Assembly (NCBI GenBank): GCA_023384315.1
Contig: JAHDWY010000120.1
Span: 669-8,407 of the forward strand
Reading direction: 5' to 3'
Source: Candidatus Hydrogenedentota bacterium
GTDB lineage: Bacteria; Hydrogenedentota; Hydrogenedentia; Hydrogenedentales; SLHB01
DNA: 7,739 nucleotides
Each line of letters begins with the position of its first letter. The stretch's first letter is position 1. This document shows positions 1 to 5,443 of the stretch, in pieces. The notes under the pieces are model-generated. The model was not told the DNA's origin and ran no database searches. It saw nothing but the letters and a program-made list of their open reading frames with translations. Both the position numbers and the translations under genes were made by a program.

Positions 1-428
1 CCGATGAGGTTGGCGATCTGCAACAGGTCCTGGGCGAGGAAGGGCGGCCCACCGGGCGGACCTGTATCTCGCGGTGGCGGCGCCATTCCGGGACGCTCAC
101 GATCTCCGGGGCCGTCGTCTACAGGCGGCGGCACGTCCAGGCCCGGAAAGGCCATGAGCCACGGCGGCGGTCTGCGGTCGCGACTGAGGAGGCGCTCCCT
201 AATCTTGGATTTTTGTTCGAGTTCCGTCGCGAGCAGCAATACGAAGGCCGTACCGGTTTGGCGCATGGTATCGCGCAAAGCGCGTACGGAACTGATGGAT
301 AAGATCGTGCCCAGGAGGACGGAGACTAGCACTACGAGGCTCACAGTGGTCACGGTGACGCGCGTACCGTAGCGGTTCCACGGCGATTCAGGCACGGGCG
401 ATTCGGTTGCTTCTCGATACCTATTCAC
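1..428 (-). CDS. Partial membrane-anchored protein, N-terminal 142 residues; possible sensor/receptor
   Basis: Reading from position 428 leftwards on the minus strand gives 142 codons without a stop, running off the window edge. The GTG at 428-426 is the first possible start, because an in-frame TAG lies two codons upstream at 434-432. The product has a short polar N-terminus (about residues 1-21), then one strong transmembrane segment (about 22-46, rich in V, L and S). A charged helical stretch follows (about 49-84), then a Pro/Gly-rich linker (about 87-129), and the reading ends in a new helix-like segment. A short cytoplasmic tail, a TM helix and a helical linker suggest the start of a two-TM sensor such as a histidine kinase or HAMP-type receptor, but no catalytic domain is inside the window, so this is only a guess. 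The gene lies 42 bases downstream of the Gfo/Idh gene on the same strand, so co-transcription is possible. I am confident it is a gene and unsure of its function. Confidence 0.7.
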   Translation of the reverse strand, partial: MNRYREATESPVPESPWNRYGTRVTVTTVSLVVLVSVLLGTILSISSVRALRDTMRQTGTAFVLLLATELEQKSKIRERLLSRDRRPPPWLMAFPGLDVPPPVDDGPGDRERPGMAPPPRDTGPPGGPPFLAQDLLQIANLI

Positions 429-448
429 GGTCTATCTCGCGCGATCAC
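425..448 (-). other. Possible 7-codon leader ORF overlapping the start of the partial membrane gene
   Basis: On the minus strand a G-rich Shine-Dalgarno-like run, GGGGGAG (459-453), lies four bases before a GTG at 448-446. This opens a seven-codon frame (V/M-I-A-R-D-R-P) whose TGA at 427-425 overlaps the GTG start of the membrane gene in the sequence GTGA. The membrane gene itself has no good Shine-Dalgarno site close to its start, so ribosomes could load here and re-initiate. Chance is an equally good explanation, given the small size. Confidence 0.2.
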
Positions 449-470
449 CGCGCTCCCCCAAGACTGCATG

Positions 471-1802
471 TCACAGCGACCAGCCCTCGCGCCAGGCGCG
501 GCGAACGTACTGCGTCGCATCCGGAATATTGGTGAACTCCATGGTATCCGGATTCCACTCCAACTTGGTACCGAATCGTTTGGCGATGTTGCCGAGCAGG
601 CAGACTTCGGTCAGCGGGCCGGAGTAGGCGAAATCGGCGCCGGCTTTACCGCCGGACTTGATAGCGCGCACCCAGTCGTCTTCGTGGGTGCCTTCGACGC
701 GCGGAATGGACGGTTCCGGCGGCGTGAAATCCTTCATGCGCGATGCGGGAAGCAGGCGCGGGTTTTCGCCGTAGACGCCACAGGTCAGCATGCCGTCCGA
801 GCCTTTGAACAATGCGCCGCCTTCGGGATGGCCGAGTTCGTCCTGGTCGTCGAGTTCGCGCGGGCGGGGCACGCGCAATCCGTCATACCACGTTAGGGTC
901 ACGGGCGGCATGACGCCGCGGGCCGGGAACTCATAGCGCACGAGACAGGCGATGGGGTGGGTCTCTTCGTTCAGGTCGGTGCAGGAGCCGTCGATGCTGA
1001 TGGGCTGTCCCAGATCGAGAGCCCAGAAGATGGGGTCGAAGGTGTGAGCGCCGCGGTCGCCCATCATGCCGCAGCCGAAATCCCACCAACTACGCCAGGT
1101 GCGGGGATGGTAGCAGGGATGATAGGGGCGTTCCGGCGCGGGACCGAGCCATAGGTCCCAATCGAGCGTCTCCGGAATCGGCGGAGTTTCTTCCGGGCGG
1201 GTACCGTGGGGGGAACTCCAGTTGGCGTGGCCCCAGGGGTAGTAGGTGAGGCTGCACCAGGCATCCACTTCGCGGATTTCACCGATAATACCCGCCTGAA
1301 TCCATTCGCGGACCTGACGGATGCCCTCGCCGGAGTGGCCCTGGATTCCCATCTGCGTGACGACACCGGTTTCCTTCGCGGCCTGGGCGAGGATACGGGA
1401 TTCGTAGACTTCGTGGGTGAGAGGCTTCTGGCAGTAGACATGCTTGCCGGCAACCATGCAGGCCTTGGCGATGACGGCATGCGTGTGATCGGGCGTGGCG
1501 ATGAGCACGGCGTCGATGTCGTCCTGCGCGGCGAGCATCTCGCGGTAATCCGTGTACCGCTTTGCGTCAGGGAAGGCTTCGAAGACTTTGGCGGCGTAAT
1601 CGTGGTCCACATCGCACAGGGCGATGATGTTCTCGTTGGACAGGTTGCGCAGGTTAGACCCGCCCATACCGCCGATGCCGATTCCCGCGATGTTCAGTTT
1701 CTCGTTCGCGTTCTGCGCGCGGGCGATGTGAAAGGCGCCCAACGCAGCGGCACCACCGATTGTTGTACGGGAAAGAAAGCCACGGCGGCTAATCGTGTTC
1801 AT
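471..1802 (-). CDS. Gfo/Idh/MocA family oxidoreductase with Tat signal peptide
   Basis: A 443-residue NAD(P)-dependent dehydrogenase of the Gfo/Idh/MocA family, which typically oxidises or reduces sugars, inositols or sugar acids. The start is the ATG at 1802: it follows a GAGGAG site by six bases and opens directly on a twin-arginine signal (SRRGFL, residues 5-10). A hydrophobic stretch ends near an ARAQ site (27-30). The open frame continues 73 codons upstream but that part is non-conserved in character. The Rossmann domain has the glycine-rich loop GIGIGGMGG (40-48) and the acidic end of strand beta-2 (D64). The family EKP motif appears here as CQKP (124-127), keeping the catalytic Lys126. 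The second domain carries GDRGAHTFD (248-256), where Asp249 and His253 have the D-x3-H spacing of the inositol dehydrogenase active site. Export by Tat suggests a folded enzyme with bound cofactor acting outside the inner membrane. It is divergent from the symporter/FAD operon, which suggests a shared substrate pathway. The exact substrate is unknown. Confidence 0.93.
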   Translation of the reverse strand: MNTISRRGFLSRTTIGGAAALGAFHIARAQNANEKLNIAGIGIGGMGGSNLRNLSNENIIALCDVDHDYAAKVFEAFPDAKRYTDYREMLAAQDDIDAVLIATPDHTHAVIAKACMVAGKHVYCQKPLTHEVYESRILAQAAKETGVVTQMGIQGHSGEGIRQVREWIQAGIIGEIREVDAWCSLTYYPWGHANWSSPHGTRPEETPPIPETLDWDLWLGPAPERPYHPCYHPRTWRSWWDFGCGMMGDRGAHTFDPIFWALDLGQPISIDGSCTDLNEETHPIACLVRYEFPARGVMPPVTLTWYDGLRVPRPRELDDQDELGHPEGGALFKGSDGMLTCGVYGENPRLLPASRMKDFTPPEPSIPRVEGTHEDDWVRAIKSGGKAGADFAYSGPLTEVCLLGNIAKRFGTKLEWNPDTMEFTNIPDATQYVRRAWREGWSL

Positions 1803-1808
1803 GAGACG

Positions 1809-1814
1809 CTCCTC
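1809..1814 (-). promoter_or_regulatory. Ribosome binding site of the Gfo/Idh gene
   Basis: GAGGAG on the minus strand, six bases before the ATG at 1802. It decides the start in favour of the Tat-signal methionine over upstream in-frame ATGs, such as the one at 2021 that gives a longer frame. Confidence 0.8.
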
Positions 1815-1891
1815 GCTTGGACTTCGTCGCGGATTTGGGCTTCGCCCGTCCTTGAACCCGCCGACGGTTTCTGGTTCCATCACCGGTGCCA

Positions 1892-1900
1892 ATCGTAGCA
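1892..1900 (-). promoter_or_regulatory. Candidate extended -10 element for the Gfo/Idh gene
   Basis: The minus strand reads TGCTACGAT, a fair match to the extended -10 form TGnTATAAT, about 90 bases upstream of the Gfo/Idh ATG. There is no well-spaced -35 box: the best candidate, ATGACA, lies about 21 bases upstream of TACGAT. Sigma factor preferences of this organism are unknown, so this is a weak call. Confidence 0.2.
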
Positions 1901-1908
1901 CATACGGC

Positions 1909-1913
1909 GGGAG
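1909..1913 (+). promoter_or_regulatory. Possible ribosome binding site for an upstream start of the symporter
   Basis: GGGAG lies nine bases before an ATT codon (1923-1925) that is in frame with the symporter. Starting there would add 28 residues, with a basic N-region (K, R-rich) followed by a hydrophobic core and an AHASA end that resembles a signal peptidase site. No ATG, GTG or TTG is available in that frame between the stop at 1896 and the GTG at 2007. Confidence 0.35.
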
Positions 1914-2006
1914 ATCGTTGTCATTTCTAAACGTCGACATGCATTCACAAAAAGACTTGGTCGCACTGGGCGGGGAGCCGCATTCACGCTGATCTTTCTG
2001 GCGTTC

Positions 2007-3557
2007 GTGGAGGCGGCGCATGCGTCTGCCGCGGGACCGGAGACCGCCGGAGGCTTGAAGGCCGTCGACTGGGTCATCATCGCGCTCTACGCAACGTCAA
2101 CCATCGCATTGGGCTGGTACTATAGCCGCCGCCAAAGTTCCACGAAGGAGTACTTCGTCGGCAGCGGGAATATGCCGTCATTCCTGATTGGCGTCTCCTT
2201 GTTCGCCACGCTGCTGAGCACGATCACCTACCTTTCTCTTCCGGGTGAAGTCCTGGGGAAAGGTCCCATGTATATGACCAGCCTGCTCGCGCTGCCGCCG
2301 GCTTATCTGGTCGTTGGATACGTGCTGCTTCCGGCATACATGCAAGTTCGCGTGACGAGCGCGTACGAACTGCTCGAAATGCGGCTGGGGCTGAGCGTGC
2401 GGTTGCTGGGCGTCGTGATGTTTCTGGCGTTGCGGCTCACCTGGATGTCGTTGCTCGTGTATCTCGCGTCCAAGGCGATGGTCGTGATGATGGGGATCGG
2501 CGATGAATGGATTCCCGCCGTGGTGCTGGTTACCGGATTCGTGTCGGTCATCTACACGTCGATGGGCGGACTTCGGGCCGTAGTGATTACGGATCTGGTC
2601 CAAGTGTGTCTCCTATTTGGCGGAGCATTGCTGGTCATCCTCGTAGTTTGTGTGGACCAGGGCGGTTTTGGATGGTTTCCGACTGAATGGCAGACGCATT
2701 GGGACAGGCAGCCCGTGTTCTCGGTGAACCCCGGGACGCGGGTCACGGTGCTTGGGACGCTTGTCAGCATCTTCCTCATGTACGTATGCACGGCGGGCGG
2801 CGACCAGGTATCGATACAGCGGTTCATGTCCACGCGGGACGCGGCTGCCGCCCGATGGGCGTTCTTCACGCAGCTTTGCGTCGCGGCGGTCGTTACGACG
2901 ACGTTGAGCGTTGTCGGCCTGGCCTTGCTAGGTTACTTTCAATCCCACCCGGGCCTGCTTCCCGAGGGGATGAGCATCGAGCAGAACGCCGACGATGTTT
3001 ATCCGCGATTCATTTCTTTCCATCTGCCCGCGGGCGTTTCGGGGTTCGTGGTGGCGGCCATGTTCGCAGCGGCCATGTCGAGCATCGATTCGGGCGTGAA
3101 CTCGATTACGGCAGTTGTGATGACGGACCTGCTGGAGAGGTTCGGGTACCACCCCAAGACCGAGAAGGGGCACGTGTTCGCGGCGCGGTGTCTTGCGTTC
3201 GGTATTGGCACGGCGGCCATGATTGGGAGTTCGTTCATGGACGCAATTCCCGGCAACATCACTTCGATTACGGGGAAGACGGCCAATCTTCTTGTGACTC
3301 CAATATTCGGGCTGTTTTTCTTTGCCATGTTCGTCCCGAATGTGCGGACTGCAAGTGTGTGGGTGGGCTGGTTCTTCGGCGTAACGACGGCGGTGCTGGT
3401 CGGGTTCTCGGGCGCCATCTTCGGGTACAACCCGGAGACAGGGTATGATCCGATCAGCTTTCAGTGGATCGCGCCGGCGGCCTTGACGGCGAATCTTGGG
3501 AGCGGCCTGCTCGTCCATTGGTTGCTGCCGCGGCAGCGACGGGGTGTTGGATCGTGA
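2007..3557 (+). CDS. Sodium:solute symporter (SSS family); start probably further upstream
   Basis: An inner-membrane Na+-coupled importer of the sodium:solute symporter family, probably for a small organic solute. The reading from the GTG at 2007 gives 516 residues with about 13 hydrophobic segments, the usual size. After a short polar lead, the first core helix starts near residue 19 and is followed by a conserved-looking loop with YYSRRQ and EYFVG (38-52). The family signature GGLRAVVITDLVQ lies at 187-199, GGDQVSIQRFMS at 264-275, and the Ser-rich segment MSSIDSGVNS, in the region of the sodium site, at 357-366. The GTG at 2007 has no Shine-Dalgarno site and falls inside a signal-peptide-like hydrophobic stretch (LIFLAFVEAAHASA) that continues upstream in frame to a stop at 1896-1898. 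The true start is therefore probably non-canonical, for example ATT at 1923 behind GGGAG (1909-1913). The four-base overlap with the next gene indicates an operon. Confidence 0.93.
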   Translation: MEAAHASAAGPETAGGLKAVDWVIIALYATSTIALGWYYSRRQSSTKEYFVGSGNMPSFLIGVSLFATLLSTITYLSLPGEVLGKGPMYMTSLLALPPAYLVVGYVLLPAYMQVRVTSAYELLEMRLGLSVRLLGVVMFLALRLTWMSLLVYLASKAMVVMMGIGDEWIPAVVLVTGFVSVIYTSMGGLRAVVITDLVQVCLLFGGALLVILVVCVDQGGFGWFPTEWQTHWDRQPVFSVNPGTRVTVLGTLVSIFLMYVCTAGGDQVSIQRFMSTRDAAAARWAFFTQLCVAAVVTTTLSVVGLALLGYFQSHPGLLPEGMSIEQNADDVYPRFISFHLPAGVSGFVVAAMFAAAMSSIDSGVNSITAVVMTDLLERFGYHPKTEKGHVFAARCLAFGIGTAAMIGSSFMDAIPGNITSITGKTANLLVTPIFGLFFFAMFVPNVRTASVWVGWFFGVTTAVLVGFSGAIFGYNPETGYDPISFQWIAPAALTANLGSGLLVHWLLPRQRRGVGS

Positions 3558-5437
3558 GTGTCGTTACGGAACATGAATTGGCGTGCGACGTGTTGGTTGC
3601 GGGAGGCGGCGCGGCGGGGGTGCCGTGCGCTCTGGCGGCGGCGCGGTGCGGCGCGCGTGTCATTCTTTGTCAGGACCGGAGCGTGCTTGGCGGCAATGCT
3701 TCGAGCGAAGTTCGCATGCACATCGTCGGCGCGAACGGCGTGGGCCGGAATGACCGGGGCGCGGAACTGGAAACGGAGGCTCGGGAAGGTGGCATCGTCG
3801 AGGAGATCCGACTGACCAATTGTGTGCGCAATCCGCAGCGGTCGGCTTCCATGTTCGATCTCATTCTGTACGACCTGTGCCGGGCTGAGCCCAATCTCAC
3901 GCTCTTGCTGAACACGGCAATCACCGGTGTCGCAATGCGCGGCGATACCATCGAGTCCGCGATTGCCGAGCGCATCAGCACAGAAGACCGGTTTCGCATC
4001 GCGGCGAAGGTCTTTGTTGATTGCACCGGCGACGGGCGGCTCGGCGTGGAGGCGGGCGCGCTGTTCATGGAAGGGCGGGAGGACAGGCAGCAGTTTGGCG
4101 AATCGCTGGCTCGCGAGGTGGCGGACCAAGCGCGGCTTGGCTCATCGATCATGATACAGGCGCGGAAGCACGATCGGCCCATGCCTTTCGTTGCGCCGGT
4201 GTGGGCGCGCCGGTTCAGCAAGGAGGATCTGCGGCTGCGGCTGTATGCGATGCCGGGCGACGAAGCGCCGACGCATGAGTACGGCTATTGGTGGGCGGAA
4301 TGGGGCGGGACGCTGGACTCCATCAAGGACAACGAAGAGATTCGCGATGCGTTGTTTGCCGTTGTGCTTGGCATTTGGGACCACGTGAAGAACGGACCGC
4401 CCGAGGCGCGCGGCGCCGATTCCTTCGATGCCTCGCATTGGGCGCTGGAGTGGATTGGCTTTCTTCCTGGAAAGCGGGAAAGCCGGCGGTTCGTCGGTCA
4501 GCACGTCTTGACGCAGCAGGACGTGATGAATTCGACACTCTTCGAGGATGCGATTGCGTACGGCGGTTGGCCGATCGATATACATCCGGTTGAAGGGGTC
4601 GATGCGCCGGACGAGGAACCCTGCGTTCAGCATGCCGTGCCGTACCTGTACGACATTCCGTTGCGAGCCTGCGTGTCGAGCACGATTCGTAATCTCATGT
4701 TTGCGGGACGCAACATCTCGGCGACGCATGTTGCGTTCGCGTCCACGCGTGTTATGGCGACCTGCGGCGTTGTGGGGCAAGGCGCCGGAACGGCGGCCGC
4801 GATTGCGGTTGCCCGGGGAATTGCACCTCGCGATTTGGCAAGCGACTCAGAAGCAATAGATGCGATTCAGCAGCGGCTCTTGCGCGATGACTGTTATCTG
4901 GTGGGGCGGTCGAACGCCGGTTCCGAAGACCTTGCGCGAATCGCAATGGTCACCGCAACCAGCGAGCAGCTCGAAGGTCCGGCGCGGCAGGCTGTGCAAG
5001 GGCCTACGCGAGTGGTGCATGGCGAGCGAGGCGCGCCTCCGGAGCGTCGCGCCGCCGGCACACAGCGGTGGATGTCCGATCCGGGCGCGGGTTTTCCGGC
5101 GACGTTGGAACTTGCGTGGGACTCCCCCATTCTGCTTCGCGAAGTTCAACTCATTTTTGATACGGGCATGCACCGCCACCTGACGCTTAGCCAACACGAT
5201 GGCTATACCGCTACCATGATGTGGGGGCGGCCCCAACCGGAAACCGTTCGCGATTACACCGTGAGCGCCTATGTGGACGGTGAGTGGGTTCCGTTCGTTA
5301 CGGTGCGTGACAACTACCTGCGCAGGCGCGTACACGCAATTGAGGTTGCGCGCCCCGTTACCAAGATTCGGGTTGAGGTGCAGGCAACGAACGGTTTGGA
5401 TCATGCACGGATTTGCGAGGTTCGCGTCTACGCGTGA
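3554..5437 (+). CDS. FAD-dependent oxidoreductase with C-terminal discoidin-like module
   Basis: A 627-residue flavoprotein of the FAD_oxidored type. The GTG at 3554 is chosen as start because it overlaps the symporter stop (GTGA, 3554-3557) and places the FAD-binding fold ten residues in; the earlier in-frame ATG at 3464 would overlap the symporter by 94 bases. Visible motifs are the dinucleotide loop GGGAAG (17-22), LGGNASSEVR (45-54), an internal DCTGDGRLG in the region expected to complete the FAD site, LMFAGRNIS (381-389) and GQGAGTAAA (408-416). There is no signal peptide, so it should be cytoplasmic. After about residue 480 comes a beta-rich tail with a conserved-looking RWMSDPGAG (505-513) and a final segment on inter-strand spacing typical of discoidin/F5-8-like jelly rolls. 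Coupling to the symporter suggests it oxidises the imported compound or a derivative. The substrate is unknown. Similar proteins are sometimes labelled xanthan lyase, which the sequence does not support. Confidence 0.9.
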   Translation: MSVVTEHELACDVLVAGGGAAGVPCALAAARCGARVILCQDRSVLGGNASSEVRMHIVGANGVGRNDRGAELETEAREGGIVEEIRLTNCVRNPQRSASMFDLILYDLCRAEPNLTLLLNTAITGVAMRGDTIESAIAERISTEDRFRIAAKVFVDCTGDGRLGVEAGALFMEGREDRQQFGESLAREVADQARLGSSIMIQARKHDRPMPFVAPVWARRFSKEDLRLRLYAMPGDEAPTHEYGYWWAEWGGTLDSIKDNEEIRDALFAVVLGIWDHVKNGPPEARGADSFDASHWALEWIGFLPGKRESRRFVGQHVLTQQDVMNSTLFEDAIAYGGWPIDIHPVEGVDAPDEEPCVQHAVPYLYDIPLRACVSSTIRNLMFAGRNISATHVAFASTRVMATCGVVGQGAGTAAAIAVARGIAPRDLASDSEAIDAIQQRLLRDDCYLVGRSNAGSEDLARIAMVTATSEQLEGPARQAVQGPTRVVHGERGAPPERRAAGTQRWMSDPGAGFPATLELAWDSPILLREVQLIFDTGMHRHLTLSQHDGYTATMMWGRPQPETVRDYTVSAYVDGEWVPFVTVRDNYLRRRVHAIEVARPVTKIRVEVQATNGLDHARICEVRVYA

Positions 5438-5443
5438 TCGCTT
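5438..5443. other. Six-base convergent junction without terminator
   Basis: The stop codon of the FAD gene (TGA, 5435-5437) and that of the transglutaminase-like gene (TAG on the minus strand, 5446-5444) are six bases apart. No strong hairpin with a T-run is visible around the junction. The only symmetry is a short CGCGT-CT-ACGCG at the end of the FAD gene. Transcripts therefore probably run into each other's 3' ends or stop by a factor-dependent route. Confidence 0.6.

Larger units (their letters stand above)
1803..2006. promoter_or_regulatory. Divergent intergenic control region
   Basis: This stretch separates the Gfo/Idh start (minus strand) from the assigned symporter start (plus strand) and must hold both promoters. 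I see no strong sigma-70 pair on either strand. On the plus strand, TTGAAC (1852-1857) followed after 17 bases by TTCCAT (1875-1880) is a weak match. On the minus strand there is an extended -10-like box, listed separately. The right part (from about 1923) probably encodes the missing N-terminus of the symporter, so the true non-coding gap may be only about 120 bases. No obvious perfect-palindrome operator was found. Confidence 0.55.
1847..2064. repeat. Imperfect inverted repeat with arms at 1847-1871 and 2040-2064
   Basis: The reverse complement of 1847-1871 and the plus-strand segment 2040-2064 agree at 19 of 25 bases, counted by eye. They share the pattern GA-ACCG-CGG-GG-TT-AAGG-CG. The left arm is in the non-coding leader of the Gfo/Idh gene; the right arm is inside the first codons of the symporter. 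It could be a remnant of an inverted duplication or a coincidence of GC-rich sequence. Confidence 0.3.

Noticed and set aside
4..372. Plus-strand frame (122 codons) at the left edge
   Set aside because: The product is a Gly/Arg/Ser-rich low-complexity sequence; the minus-strand frame over the same bases has a coherent TM segment and is preferred.
220..430. A sequencing frameshift splitting the partial membrane gene from the Gfo/Idh gene
   Set aside because: The Gfo/Idh protein ends at a sensible length and the membrane gene has its own start after a stop, so two separate genes explain the data.
1206..1898. Plus-strand frame (230 codons) opposite the Gfo/Idh gene
   Set aside because: It mirrors the codon structure of the Gfo/Idh gene on the other strand and has no domain or ribosome binding site.
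1939..1992. ATG at 1939 as an alternative start of the symporter
   Set aside because: It is in another frame and ends at a TGA at 1990-1992 after 17 codons; it would need a frameshift, for which there is no slippery site or other sign.
1803..2021. N-terminal extension of the Gfo/Idh protein by 73 residues to the ATG at 2021
   Set aside because: The Tat signal with its own ribosome binding site begins at 1802. A signal buried 73 residues in would not work, and the extension would overlap the symporter start.
2687..3448. Long plus-strand frame (253 codons) inside the symporter gene
   Set aside because: It is a shadow of the symporter in another frame; the product is Arg/Gly-rich with no recognisable domain, as expected in GC-rich DNA.
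3464..3553. N-terminal extension of the FAD oxidoreductase to the ATG at 3464
   Set aside because: It would overlap the symporter coding region by 94 bases and place 30 low-complexity residues before the FAD fold. The GTG at 3554 with the GTGA overlap is the better start.
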